From Albirhodobacter sp048262715 (GTDB lineage: Bacteria > Pseudomonadota > Alphaproteobacteria > Rhodobacterales > Rhodobacteraceae), in the NCBI GenBank assembly GCA_048262715.1, contig JBLXEV010000014.1, positions 1 to 64,000 of the forward strand: DNA of 64,000 nucleotides, written 5' to 3'. Position 1 is the stretch's first letter, and the number at the start of each line of letters is the position of its first letter. The notes under the pieces were generated by a model. It worked only from the letters and a program-made list of their open reading frames with translations, was not told the DNA's origin and ran no database searches. This document shows positions 52,126 through 61,285 of this stretch, one piece after another. The position numbers were made by a program, and so were the translations under genes.

Positions 52126-53652
52126 ATGACCGGAACAACAACGCCCTACACGCCACATGGCAAGCATCTGATTGCGGGCGCGTGGATTGCGACAGAACAA
52201 ACTTTCTCCTCTGAGCCTGCCGTGGGCGCGCCCCATGCGTTCAGTGTTGGTACGCCGGATCTGGTGCATCAGGCCTGCGCCGCTGCCGAAGATGCATTCT
52301 GGACATATGGCTACACATCGCGCGCCAAACGCGCCGCGTTCTTGCATGCCATTGCGGACGAAATCGAAGCGCGCGCAGAGGCGATTACCGAAATCGGCAG
52401 CGCAGAGACGGGGTTGCCGGCGGCGAGATTGATGGGCGAACGCGGTCGCACGACGGGCCAGCTGCGGCTGTTCGCAGAGCATATCTTGAAGGGTGATTAT
52501 CTCGACATTCGGACTGATACGGCCCTGCCGGATCGCACCCCGCCGCGCCCCGAGTTGAGGATGATCCAGCGCCCGATCGGGCCTGTTGCGGTTTTCGGCG
52601 CGTCCAACTTCCCCCTAGCATTCTCCACCGCAGGCGGTGATACGGCAGCGGCATTGGCGGCGGGCTGTCCGGTGGTTGTCAAAGGCCATTCCGCGCATCC
52701 GGGCACCGGCGAGATCATCGCAGAGGCGATTGCAGCGGCGATTGCGCGTTGCGACATGCCTGTTGGGGTTTTCTCGCTGATCCAAGGCGGCAATCGCGCG
52801 GTGGGGCAGGCTTTGGTGCAACACCCGCTGATCAAGGCGGTTGGGTTCACTGGATCGCTGGGGGGCGGACGTGCGCTCTTTGATCTGTGCGCGCAACGCG
52901 ATGAACCGATTCCGTTCTTTGGTGAGCTGGGCTCGGTCAACCCGATGTTCGTTCTGCCTGCTGCAACGGCAGCGCGCGGGGCGGAACTCGGCGCGGGTTG
53001 GGCGGCATCGCTTACGATGGGTGCGGGGCAGTTCTGCACCAACCCCGGGATCGCTGTTGTTGAAAGTTGCGCGCATGGCGATGCTTTTGTTGGCGCAGCA
53101 CGGGCGGCGCTCGCTGATGCGGCGGAACAAACCATGCTGACGGATGGGATCGCTGCGGCGTATCGCGATGGGCAGGCACGGTTTGAGCAGCGCAATGCGG
53201 TCCGGCCGCTCGTGTCCACGCAAAGCGCGGGCCGCGGTGCGAAGCCGAACCTCTACGAGACAGATGCATCCGCTTATATGCAGGACCATGCCCTTGGCGC
53301 GGAGGTCTTTGGGCCGCTCGGTCTCGTTGTGCGGGTTGCCAATGCAGATGAGATGATCGCTTTGGCGAAAGGGTTTGAAGGCCAATTGACGGCGACCTTG
53401 CAGATGGACGAGGCCGATACCCCGCTCGCGCGCAGGCTGTTGCCGATTTTGGAACGCAAAGCGGGCCGCGTTTTGGCGAACGGCTTCCCGACTGGCGTTG
53501 AGGTGGCGGATGCGATGGTCCACGGCGGGCCTTACCCCGCATCCACAAACTTCGGCGCGACATCGGTTGGCACACTTTCGATCCGTCGCTTCTTGCGCCC
53601 TGTTTGCTTCCAAAACATCCCTGAAGGGGTCTTGCCGGACGATCTCATCTGA
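52126..53652 (+). CDS. Alpha-ketoglutarate semialdehyde dehydrogenase, copy 2
   Basis: The 508-residue aldehyde dehydrogenase is a close paralogue of the protein at 11339-12856 (same GASNFPLAFS, GELGSVNP and GQFCTNPG motifs with the catalytic glutamate and cysteine, same C-terminus FLRPV..NIPE). It makes alpha-ketoglutarate from the semialdehyde produced by kdgD, the gene directly downstream. AAGGAAAT lies before the ATG at 52126. Confidence 0.93.
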   Translation: MTGTTTPYTPHGKHLIAGAWIATEQTFSSEPAVGAPHAFSVGTPDLVHQACAAAEDAFWTYGYTSRAKRAAFLHAIADEIEARAEAITEIGSAETGLPAARLMGERGRTTGQLRLFAEHILKGDYLDIRTDTALPDRTPPRPELRMIQRPIGPVAVFGASNFPLAFSTAGGDTAAALAAGCPVVVKGHSAHPGTGEIIAEAIAAAIARCDMPVGVFSLIQGGNRAVGQALVQHPLIKAVGFTGSLGGGRALFDLCAQRDEPIPFFGELGSVNPMFVLPAATAARGAELGAGWAASLTMGAGQFCTNPGIAVVESCAHGDAFVGAARAALADAAEQTMLTDGIAAAYRDGQARFEQRNAVRPLVSTQSAGRGAKPNLYETDASAYMQDHALGAEVFGPLGLVVRVANADEMIALAKGFEGQLTATLQMDEADTPLARRLLPILERKAGRVLANGFPTGVEVADAMVHGGPYPASTNFGATSVGTLSIRRFLRPVCFQNIPEGVLPDDLI

Positions 53653-53694
53653 TCCGATCCGTTGCTGAAATATCGTTTAAATAAGGAGACTAAG

Positions 53695-54600
53695 ATGATT
53701 GCCCCTAATGACCTGCGTGAGATTATTCGTCACGGCTTGCTATCCTTCCCCGTCACACCGTTCGATGCACAGGACGCCTTTGTAAAGGCACCTTTCCAAG
53801 CGCATCTCGAATGGCTGTCGCAATATCCGGTTGCGGGGCTGATCGTTGCGGGTGGCACGGGCGAGATGTTCTCGCTGACCCCGTCGGAAATCGTTGATGT
53901 GGTGCGCGCGACGAAGGAAATCTCCGGCGATGCGCCAGTGATCGCGGGCTGCGGATACGGCACCCGGATGGCATGTGATCTTGCGCGCGAGATTGAAGCC
54001 GCAGGCGGTGACGGGATTTTGCTGTTGCCGCATTACCTGACCGAAGGCCCGCAACAAGGCGTGGCGGACCGGATCCGCGCGGTGTGCAACGCGACCAATA
54101 TGGGTGTGATTGTCTACAATCGCGGGCAGTCGCGCGTGTCTGCGGAGGTGCTGTCGCAGCTTGCCGCCGAATGCCCGAACCTGATCGGGTTCAAAGATGG
54201 CACGGGCGATATCGATACGGTCCGCCGCGTGACCATGGAGCTGGGCGACCGCCTGTCCTATATCGGCGGGATGCCGACGCATGAGCTGTTCGCGCAGGCC
54301 TATAAAGGCGCGGGCATGGCGACCTATTCCTCGGCGGTGTTCAACTTCGTGCCGGAGACAGCGCTCGGCTTCCACAAAGCGTTTTTGGCGAATGATAACG
54401 CGACCTGCGAGGCCTATCTGCGTGATTTCTACTATCCGTTTGCCAAAATCCGTGACCGCATGTCGGGCTATGCGGTGTCGGCGGTCAAGGCTGGCGTAAC
54501 CTTGCGCGGGTTTGATGCGGGGTCAGTGCGTGCGCCGCTCACGAATTTGACCGGCGAGGAGATCGAGATGATGCGCGATCTGATCGCCAAGGCAAAGTAA
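53695..54600 (+). CDS. kdgD: 5-dehydro-4-deoxyglucarate dehydratase (KDG dehydratase)
   Basis: The 301-residue DapA-family protein carries GLIVAGGTGEMFSL, the catalytic tyrosine in MGVIVYNRGQ and the Schiff-base lysine in IGFKDGTGD. The GGTGE and YNRG sequences match KdgD proteins and not dihydrodipicolinate synthase. It turns 5-keto-4-deoxyglucarate into alpha-ketoglutarate semialdehyde, carbon dioxide and water. The ATG at 53695 follows AAGGAG; 42 bp after the dehydrogenase gene. No glucarate or galactarate dehydratase is in the window, so the first step must be coded elsewhere. Confidence 0.93.
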   Translation: MIAPNDLREIIRHGLLSFPVTPFDAQDAFVKAPFQAHLEWLSQYPVAGLIVAGGTGEMFSLTPSEIVDVVRATKEISGDAPVIAGCGYGTRMACDLAREIEAAGGDGILLLPHYLTEGPQQGVADRIRAVCNATNMGVIVYNRGQSRVSAEVLSQLAAECPNLIGFKDGTGDIDTVRRVTMELGDRLSYIGGMPTHELFAQAYKGAGMATYSSAVFNFVPETALGFHKAFLANDNATCEAYLRDFYYPFAKIRDRMSGYAVSAVKAGVTLRGFDAGSVRAPLTNLTGEEIEMMRDLIAKAK

Positions 54601-54628
54601 CGCCATTTTTCGCGGCGAATGACGGATG

Positions 54629-54658
54629 AGGGGCGGCCTGTTACGGGCCGCCCCTTTT
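54629..54658 (+). terminator. Intrinsic terminator after kdgD
   Basis: A 10-bp perfect stem AGGGGCGGCC / GGCCGCCCCT with a seven-base loop followed by TTT ends the kdgD unit. It can also act on the convergent NIPSNAP-TRAP operon. Confidence 0.75.
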
Positions 54659-54676
54659 GCGTTTGACCCTGTGGGA

Positions 54677-55006
54677 TCAGTCTTTGCGTGGTTTGCCGAA
54701 GAACGGCGCGGGGGTCAGAATTGTATTCACCTGACGCAGGAGGTTACCGCTTTCCGCACTGAGCTTGAGGAAGCTCTGCCATTCAGGATCCGCCGCCAAA
54801 GCCGCCCGCTTTTTCGCGCGGTCTGCGGCATCGTCATAAGCCCAGATATGAACGTAGGAATTCACATCGCCTGTCTCAACTGCAGCGTAGACCACGGGCT
54901 CGCCAAGGTGGCGGCGTTGTGCCTCCCAGCCGTGATCCTGATAAAGCTTCATATGTTTTTTGATGCGGCCGGGGTGGCAGGTGTAGGTGCGGTGATCGAG
55001 TATCAT
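54677..55006 (-). CDS. NIPSNAP-family protein
   Basis: The 109-residue protein resembles NIPSNAP/ferredoxin-like single-domain proteins: MILDHRTYTCHPGRIKKH start, VHIWAYDDAADRAKKRAAL middle and a C-terminal FLKLSAESGNLLRQVNTIL. Its biochemical role is not known; such proteins occur next to catabolic operons. ATG at 55006 overlaps the DctQ-like stop (ATGA), so it belongs to the leftward TRAP operon as the last gene. Confidence 0.8.
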   Translation of the reverse strand: MILDHRTYTCHPGRIKKHMKLYQDHGWEAQRRHLGEPVVYAAVETGDVNSYVHIWAYDDAADRAKKRAALAADPEWQSFLKLSAESGNLLRQVNTILTPAPFFGKPRKD

Positions 55007-55476
55007 GGGGAAGGGTCCTTTCGAGTCAAAAGTCGGTAGAGGTCGACGAGCGAATAGCCCGTCATCACCACCCCGGAGATCGGGATGGCGGCATAGAAAA
55101 GCGCGGTCGGCAGATTGAGGATCGGCGTCAGCGCGCGCGCCTTGAGGGGGAGGGACGTGCCATACCACGTCATCGCGATCAGAAAGACGAGCGCGAGCAG
55201 CGTCACCACGAATTGCAACACGCGGCGGGGGGCGGGGGGGAGAGCCTCTGCCAGCCAGTTGACCTGAAAATGGTCATGCTCGCGCCACAGGGCGGCGGTG
55301 CCGATGAAGACTGTCCATGCGAACAGCCCCTGGACGACCTCGTCAAACCACGCGACCCCCGCGAGCTGGAAGGTGCGCGCGATCACGTTGATAACCATCA
55401 AGGCGAACAATGCGGCGAGGCAGGTGATGGGCACCGCCCGTAGCAGCCGGCCGAAGGTGTGGTCGATGTGTTTCAT
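55003..55476 (-). CDS. TRAP transporter small membrane subunit (DctQ family), second set
   Basis: The 157-residue protein has four hydrophobic segments and DctQ features VINVIARTFQLAGVAWFDEV and ALWREHDHFQVNWL. Start ATG at 55476 is chosen because it overlaps the DctM stop; longer readings would add a charged leader. It links the two other subunits of the TRAP importer. Confidence 0.88.
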   Translation of the reverse strand: MKHIDHTFGRLLRAVPITCLAALFALMVINVIARTFQLAGVAWFDEVVQGLFAWTVFIGTAALWREHDHFQVNWLAEALPPAPRRVLQFVVTLLALVFLIAMTWYGTSLPLKARALTPILNLPTALFYAAIPISGVVMTGYSLVDLYRLLTRKDPSP

Positions 55477-56759
55477 TGTCCTATCACCAGATTGGGGAGC
55501 CATATCGAGACCGCAGGCACCGCCACGACGAGTAACAGCACGAGCGACAGCCCGATGAGGTAGGGGATGAGCGCGCGCGACAACTGCCCAATCGGCATCT
55601 TTGCGACGGATGACACCGCGAACAGCACCATGCCCACGGGGGGCGTCAGCAAGCCCAGCATTGAGCACATGATCATAATCACGCCGAACTGGACGGGATC
55701 GACGCCGATCTGTTGCATCACGGGGGCGAAGAGGGGCACGGTCAGGACGATCACCGCGATCCCTTCAAGGAACATGCCTAGCACCAGCAAAATCGCGACA
55801 ACGATGGCGAGAATGATCGCGGGGTTATCGGACAAGCCGAGCATGGATGCGACCAGTGCATCGGGAACGCGTTGGTGGATCAAAAGCCACCCGAAGAACC
55901 CCGCCGCCGCGATGACGAACATCACGCGGATCGTATGCGCGAGCGTATCCCAAAAGATCCCGGGCAGTTGGCGCGGTGTGATTTCTTTATAAACCACCAT
56001 CGAGAGGAACATCGCATAGGCGCTGGCGGCGGCACCGGCCTCGGTCGGGGTGAACAGCCCACCGAAAATGCCCGAGATGATAATCACAGGGGTCAAAAGC
56101 GAGAGCGCCGCGCCGCGGAAGCTTTGCCATAGCTCGACCCAGTCTATCCTATCGGCGCGCGGCATTTTGTGGCGCAGCGCCATAATATAAACCGCGCCCA
56201 TCAGGGCGATCGCCATCAAAACCCCCGGCACAACCCCCGCCAAAAAGAGCTTGGACACCGAAACGCCAGTGATCGACGCGTAGAGCACGAAGGGGATTGA
56301 GGGCGGGAACACGGGCCCAATCGTGGAGGACGCCGCCGTGATGGCCGCGCTGAATTCGGGGTCATAGCCTTTGTCGGCCATCGCCTTCATTTCGACCTGT
56401 CCAAGCCCCGCCGCATCGGCCACCGCCGCGCCGGACATGCCCGAAAAGAACAGCGACGCGAGGACATTCACCTGCCCCAAACCGCCGCGCACATGGCCAA
56501 CACAGGCATTTGCAAAGCGGAAGATCCGTTCCGTGATTCCGCCCGTATTCATCAGCGTCCCGGCTAAAATGAAGAACGGTATCGCGAGCAAGGTGAACCC
56601 CGTCGTCGCTGAGAACATCCGTTGCGGGAGCATGGCGAGGATCTGGAAATCACCGAGGAGGACATAGAAGCCGACAGAGGTCAGCCCGAGCGCAAGCGCG
56701 ATCGGCACGCCCAGAAAGATAAGCAGCACGAGCGTGCCGAGGATGAGGAATGTTGTCAT
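55473..56759 (-). CDS. TRAP transporter large membrane subunit (DctM family), second set
   Basis: The 428-residue protein has about twelve membrane segments and DctM-family stretches LAIPFFILAGTLMNTGGI, TIGPVFPPSIPFVLYA and FTPTEAGAAASAYAMFL. Gene order here is DctP, DctM, DctQ, NIPSNAP, so DctM precedes DctQ, the reverse of the first set at 13089-16025. Confidence 0.93.
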   Translation of the reverse strand: MTTFLILGTLVLLIFLGVPIALALGLTSVGFYVLLGDFQILAMLPQRMFSATTGFTLLAIPFFILAGTLMNTGGITERIFRFANACVGHVRGGLGQVNVLASLFFSGMSGAAVADAAGLGQVEMKAMADKGYDPEFSAAITAASSTIGPVFPPSIPFVLYASITGVSVSKLFLAGVVPGVLMAIALMGAVYIMALRHKMPRADRIDWVELWQSFRGAALSLLTPVIIISGIFGGLFTPTEAGAAASAYAMFLSMVVYKEITPRQLPGIFWDTLAHTIRVMFVIAAAGFFGWLLIHQRVPDALVASMLGLSDNPAIILAIVVAILLVLGMFLEGIAVIVLTVPLFAPVMQQIGVDPVQFGVIMIMCSMLGLLTPPVGMVLFAVSSVAKMPIGQLSRALIPYLIGLSLVLLLVVAVPAVSIWLPNLVIGQ

Positions 56760-56813
56760 GTGATAGGCCCTAAGGGGCCACCCACATCGCGCGGCAATGT
56801 GGGCGGCTGAGAC

Positions 56814-57785
56814 TTATTTCAGGAAGCTCAAGAACGTATCCATGTTCTCTTGGCCGGAATATTCCGCCACCCGCGCACGCGCGGGCCCCATGAGTGCGGC
56901 GAAGGGGGCGAGATCGGGCCGAGTGACTTGCATTCCAGCGGCCCCAAGGGCGGCGATTTCCTCGTCCTCTTGGCGCAAAACGGCCTCGCGCATCATATCT
57001 CCCGCCCGTTTGCTTTCCTCGCGCAGAATGGTTTGCTGCTCGGCGGTGAGCCCGTCAAACACGTCCTTGTTGATGACATGCACCAGCGAATTATAGACGT
57101 GGCGCGTGATCGCGAGATGATCTTGGAAATCGTTCAGCTTGTTGTGATAAATCACCCCAATCGGATTTTCCTGCCCGTCGACAACGCCTTGGTTCAACGC
57201 ATTGGGCAATTCGGGGAAGGCGATCTGCGTGGTGGACGCGCCGAGGCCTTCCAGCGCCGCGACGATTTGCAGTTCCGGCGGGGTGCGCAGTTTCAGGCCT
57301 TTGACATCGTCCGGCGTGTTGATCGGGTGATCGGAATTGGTGATGTTGCGAAAGCCATATTCCCAATTCGACAGCATCACGAGCCCTTGCTCTTCCAGCT
57401 TCGGGGCGGCCCAATCGGTGAACGGGCCATCAAGGACGGCATGCGCCTGCTCGTAGCTGGAGAAGGCGAAGGGCGTCATCACCGTGCCAAACGCTTTTTC
57501 ATATTTGTCCAGTCCGCCTTGGGTGGGCAAGTTCATCTCGATCGCGCCGAGGATCGTCTGCTCCAACTGTTCGGGCGGGCTGCCCAATTGGTTTGCGGGA
57601 TAAAGTTCAACGGCAATCGCGCCGTTTGTGCGCGCCTCGACAGCCTCGGCAAATGCTTTCGCCGCGAGATGGCCGGGGTGCGTTTCGGCGCTGAAATGCG
57701 CGAGGCGAAGGGTGACATCTTGCGCAAAACCCGCGCCCGCGAGAAGCGCCGAAGTGGCACCCGATATCAGAAGTGTCTTGAGCAT
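56814..57785 (-). CDS. TRAP transporter periplasmic binding protein (DctP family), second set
   Basis: The 323-residue protein starts with a Sec signal peptide (MLKTLLISGATSALLAGAGFA) and shows the conserved DctP stretches LRLAHFSAETHPGHLAAKAF, DVKGLKLRTPPELQIVAAL and NQGVVDGQENPIGVIYHNKL, with the ligand-binding arginine in RTPPELQ. It captures an organic acid. It is 65 bp downstream of the reductase gene with the same direction. Confidence 0.9.
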   Translation of the reverse strand: MLKTLLISGATSALLAGAGFAQDVTLRLAHFSAETHPGHLAAKAFAEAVEARTNGAIAVELYPANQLGSPPEQLEQTILGAIEMNLPTQGGLDKYEKAFGTVMTPFAFSSYEQAHAVLDGPFTDWAAPKLEEQGLVMLSNWEYGFRNITNSDHPINTPDDVKGLKLRTPPELQIVAALEGLGASTTQIAFPELPNALNQGVVDGQENPIGVIYHNKLNDFQDHLAITRHVYNSLVHVINKDVFDGLTAEQQTILREESKRAGDMMREAVLRQEDEEIAALGAAGMQVTRPDLAPFAALMGPARARVAEYSGQENMDTFLSFLK

Positions 57786-57850
57786 TTGTGGTTTCCTCCC
57801 TGAAATGCTTGGTCGCACCCGCGCCCCTCCTCGGGCGAGGGCTGGATAGT

Positions 57851-58747
57851 TTAGGTGATGTCAGGCAGCTTCGCTTCGACGCCGGTCAAATCTTCATAAG
57901 CTTTGATCACGGCGGTGCAGCCTTCCTCGCCGTGCCCCATGATCGAGGCGAGCGCGTAGGTCTGGTGAACCGATTGCGCCATGAAGCCGGGCAGGCCCGC
58001 CTGCTCCAACCATTCGGCGTAATAGCGGACATCTTTTTGCGCGTTGGCGAGCGACATATGCGGCGTGAAATCGCGCCGCAGAGTCAGCTCACCGTAGAGA
58101 TCCATCATCCCCGATTTGCCACCTGCCGCCGAGATGATCCCGATGACTTTGGTCATATCGAGCCCCTCTTTCGCGGCCAGCGCGAAGCCTTCGCAAAACG
58201 CGGCTACATTGGCAAAGGCTATGAAATTATGGATAAGTTTCAACCGGATCGCATGACCTGCGGGGCCAACGTGGAAGATGTTCTCGGCATAGGTCGTAAA
58301 CACCGGACGCAGGCGTTCCATGAGGGCTTCCTCCCCGCCAAACAGGATATTCACCTCGCCGCGGTCGGCATGGGCGGGGGTGCGGGTCATGGGCGCTTCG
58401 ATGTAATGCACGCCCACCGCCTCGCAGGCCTTACGCATCAGATCGACATGCTCCGGTGAGACCGTGGTGTGATCGACCAGAATATCGCCCGCAGACATGG
58501 CCGCCAGCACTCCGTCCGACCCTAGCGCAAGCGCTTGAACGGCCTCTGCCGTGGTGATGCAGATCATCAGCACATCGCACTCTTTGGCCATTTGAACCGG
58601 GGAGGTTCCGGCCTTCGCGCCTTGGGTGACCGCAGTCGCAACGCGCGCCGCATCCAGATCCGTCACCGTAAGATCAACGCCCTTCGCGGCCATATTCTTC
58701 GCGAGTCCGCGACCCATGCCGCCAAGTCCGATCAGTCCGATTCTCAT
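57851..58747 (-). CDS. NAD-binding beta-hydroxyacid dehydrogenase family (tartronate-semialdehyde-reductase-like)
   Basis: The 298-residue protein has the Rossmann motif GLIGLGGMGRGLAKNM at the start, the substrate loop DHTTVSPEH and the catalytic lysine in AIRLKLIHNF. It belongs to the 3-hydroxyisobutyrate/tartronate semialdehyde reductase family. ATG at 58747 follows GGAGGACAG. It heads the leftward TRAP operon and faces the FadR-type regulator, so its substrate likely derives from the imported acid. A 6-phosphogluconate-like or 4-hydroxybutyrate specificity cannot be excluded. Confidence 0.85.
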   Translation of the reverse strand: MRIGLIGLGGMGRGLAKNMAAKGVDLTVTDLDAARVATAVTQGAKAGTSPVQMAKECDVLMICITTAEAVQALALGSDGVLAAMSAGDILVDHTTVSPEHVDLMRKACEAVGVHYIEAPMTRTPAHADRGEVNILFGGEEALMERLRPVFTTYAENIFHVGPAGHAIRLKLIHNFIAFANVAAFCEGFALAAKEGLDMTKVIGIISAAGGKSGMMDLYGELTLRRDFTPHMSLANAQKDVRYYAEWLEQAGLPGFMAQSVHQTYALASIMGHGEEGCTAVIKAYEDLTGVEAKLPDIT

Positions 58748-58786
58748 TCTGTCCTCCACATTTTGAATCAACAAAGCATTAAACCA

Positions 58787-58799
58787 GTTGTCAGACAAC
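58787..58799. promoter_or_regulatory. Palindrome GTTGTC-A-GACAAC, candidate operator of the FadR-type regulator
   Basis: A perfect inverted repeat of six bases with a one-base centre lies in the divergent gap between the dehydrogenase gene and the FadR-type gene, 81 bp before the regulator ATG. GntR/FCD regulators use such T-G-T/A-C-A-rich palindromes. I saw no second copy in the window. Confidence 0.5.
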
Positions 58800-58879
58800 C
58801 TGTTTTCTTATAACTTATTTGAAGGTTGCTGGGCAAAAGCGTAAACTGCGCTGGCCCGCGACATCAGGAGTTTGCAGAC

Positions 58880-59623
58880 ATGGCCGATACATCCACGCTG
58901 TTTGATCGCATTGATCGCCCCCGTCGTTTGCCTGATGAGGTGGCCGTTTCAATCATCGGCGCTATTGAGGGAGGGCAGCTTGCCCCCGGGGATCGGCTGC
59001 CGACGGAGGCGGAGCTCTCCAAGAGGTTCGGTGTTGCGCGCACCGTTGTGCGAGAGGCGATCTCGTTGCTCCGCTATGACGGGATCGTCGATTCGCGTCG
59101 CGGGGTGGGGGCCTTCGTGACAGATGCGTCGCATCGATCTTCCTTCCGGATTAGCCCTGCCTGCTTTGAAAAGCGCAAACAGATCATTCAGCTTTTGCAA
59201 TTGCGCACCGGCGTGCAGGCAGGGGCCTCGGCCCTCGCCGCAAGCACCCGCACAGAAGACCAGATGGCGCAAATCGAGGACGTTTTCGCGCAAATGGCGG
59301 CGGCGGATGCCCGCGGCCCTGCGGAAGCTTTGGAAGAGCGCGTCGATGCAGAGCTGCTGCTCTACCGCCATATCACGCAAGCCTCCAACAACCCTTACTA
59401 CGCTGAAGTCGTCGCGATGATTGAAACCAACATCCAAAACAACCTTCGCTCAGCGTTTTTGAAGAATGCAGCTGCTTCCGAATTCGGGGCGGCGATCCTG
59501 CAAGAACATCGCGATGTTCTTGACGCATTGCGCGCGAAGAATGTCGAGGCCGCGCGAACGGCGACACGTAACCGATTTGAACGCGCAGCCGAACGGCTGG
59601 CCGCCCGCGCTGATTTTGCTTGA
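58880..59623 (+). CDS. GntR-family regulator, FadR/FCD type (third)
   Basis: The 247-residue protein has a winged helix at about 18-85 (LPTEAELSKRFGVARTVVREAISLL) and an FCD domain with VDAELLLYRHITQASNNP and LQEHRDVLDALRA. ATG at 58880 follows AGGAG. It faces the leftward reductase-TRAP unit and is 15 bp before the ThDP enzyme gene in the same direction, so it probably controls both. Confidence 0.89.
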   Translation: MADTSTLFDRIDRPRRLPDEVAVSIIGAIEGGQLAPGDRLPTEAELSKRFGVARTVVREAISLLRYDGIVDSRRGVGAFVTDASHRSSFRISPACFEKRKQIIQLLQLRTGVQAGASALAASTRTEDQMAQIEDVFAQMAAADARGPAEALEERVDAELLLYRHITQASNNPYYAEVVAMIETNIQNNLRSAFLKNAAASEFGAAILQEHRDVLDALRAKNVEAARTATRNRFERAAERLAARADFA

Positions 59624-59638
59624 GGAGGATGTGAGAGA

Positions 59639-61285
59639 ATGACGGATTCAACGCCCGTGCAACACGGTGGCGCTTTGCTTGTCGATTGTCTGGAAGCCCA
59701 AGGGGTTGAGCGGATTTTCTGTATTCCGGGGGAGAGTTTCCTCGCGGCGCTCGATGGGTTGTATGACGCCAATATTGATGTGGTTGTCGCGCGGCAGGAA
59801 GGCGGCGCGGCGATGATGGCGGAGGCGATGGGCAAGCTCACGGGGCGCCCTGGTGTTGCCTTTGTGACCCGCGGGCCAGGCGCCACGAATGCCAGCGCGG
59901 GCGTTCACGTGGCGTTTCAAGACAGCACGCCGATGGTGCTGTTCATCGGCCAAGTCGCGAGCGATCAGCGGGACCGCGAGGCGTTCCAAGAGGTGGATTA
60001 CCGCGCGATGTTCGGCCCGCTTGCCAAATGGGTCGCCGAGATTGATCGCGCCGACCGGATCCCGGAATATGTCAGCCACGCTTTCCACGTCGCACAGTCC
60101 GGGCGTCCGGGGCCAGTGGTGCTCTCGCTGCCCGAAGATATGCTCTCGGGGCCCGCAGTTGGGCAGGCGGTCGCGGCGGCGATGCTGCCGTCGGGAGCGG
60201 CGGCAGATGCGGATATTGCGGCGGTGGTGGATCGGCTCTCGCAGGCCGAGCGCCCCTTGGTGATTGTGGGCGGCGCGAGCTGGGATGCGGAGGCAGCACG
60301 CGCCTTGGGCGCGTTCGCGAAGACGATGGGGTTGCCTGTGGGCGCGTCGTTCCGGTGCCAGGATTTCCTCGACAATCGCCACCCGAATTACGTCGGCGAC
60401 ATCGCGATTGGGGTGAATCCTGCGCTGGCGCAGCGGGTTCGTGATGCGGATGTTATTCTCGCGCTCGGGGCGCGTTTGGGAGAGATGACGACCTCGGGCT
60501 ACACCCTGATAACCTCCCCGCAGCCGCAGCAATTGTTGATCCATATCCATGCCGACCCGTCCGAGATTGGCCGCGTTTACCGGCCCGATCTTGCCGTTGT
60601 CGGGCAGCCTGGGCCCGTTGTGAAACAGCTTGCCGCCGCCGCGAAAGCCCGTGCGGGCGACGAATGGCTGCGGGGCGCGCGCGCGGATTACACCGCCTGG
60701 CAACAGCCCCAGGAGACCCCCGGCGCGCTGAAAATGGAGCAGGTCATCGCGCATCTCAATGAGGTGTTGCCCGATGATGCGATCTTGACGAATGGCGCGG
60801 GGAATTATTCGGCGTGGCTGCATCGCTACTACCGGTATCGCGGCTGGCGGACGCAGCTTGCCCCCACGAGCGGATCAATGGGCTATGGGTTGCCGGCGGC
60901 GATTGCGGCCAAGTTGCACCACCCCGATCGCGACGTCATTTGCATGGCAGGCGACGGGTGCTTCCAGATGGTGTCGCAAGAGTTTGGAACGGCGTGCCAA
61001 TACGGCGCGAATGTCATCGTGATCATTTCGGACAACGGGATGTACGGCACGATCCGGATGCACCAGCAGCGCCACTATCCTCTGCGCCCCTCCGCGACGA
61101 CGCTTCAAAACCCCGATTTTGCGGCCTTGGCGCGCGCCTATGGCGGCTTTGGAGTGACGGTCGAGACCACCGCCGAGTTCGGCCCCGCATTGGCACAGGC
61201 AAGGGCGAGTGGCCTTCCCGCAATCCTTCATCTCAAGCTTGATCCAGCGGCGCTCTCGCCCAAGCTGCGCCTTGAGGGGCATTGA
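59639..61285 (+). CDS. ThDP-dependent enzyme of the acetolactate synthase superfamily, substrate unknown
   Basis: The 548-residue protein has the three ThDP domains: N-terminal Pyr domain with the catalytic glutamate in ARQEGGAAMMAEAMGKL (about residue 55), a central domain and a C-terminal PP domain with the GDG motif AGDGCFQMVSQEF and SDNGMYG. The glutamate that activates ThDP is kept, which argues against glyoxylate carboligase, where it is replaced by valine. Acetolactate synthase, benzoylformate decarboxylase-type and related decarboxylases remain possible. GGAGGAT lies before the ATG at 59639 and overlaps the regulator stop, so it is co-transcribed with the FadR-type gene. Confidence 0.85.
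   Translation: MTDSTPVQHGGALLVDCLEAQGVERIFCIPGESFLAALDGLYDANIDVVVARQEGGAAMMAEAMGKLTGRPGVAFVTRGPGATNASAGVHVAFQDSTPMVLFIGQVASDQRDREAFQEVDYRAMFGPLAKWVAEIDRADRIPEYVSHAFHVAQSGRPGPVVLSLPEDMLSGPAVGQAVAAAMLPSGAAADADIAAVVDRLSQAERPLVIVGGASWDAEAARALGAFAKTMGLPVGASFRCQDFLDNRHPNYVGDIAIGVNPALAQRVRDADVILALGARLGEMTTSGYTLITSPQPQQLLIHIHADPSEIGRVYRPDLAVVGQPGPVVKQLAAAAKARAGDEWLRGARADYTAWQQPQETPGALKMEQVIAHLNEVLPDDAILTNGAGNYSAWLHRYYRYRGWRTQLAPTSGSMGYGLPAAIAAKLHHPDRDVICMAGDGCFQMVSQEFGTACQYGANVIVIISDNGMYGTIRMHQQRHYPLRPSATTLQNPDFAALARAYGGFGVTVETTAEFGPALAQARASGLPAILHLKLDPAALSPKLRLEGH

Noticed and set aside
59639..61285. Assignment as glyoxylate carboligase (gcl)
   Set aside because: The ThDP-activating glutamate is present (RQEGG), whereas Gcl has valine at this place; no hyi or glycerate kinase gene is adjacent.
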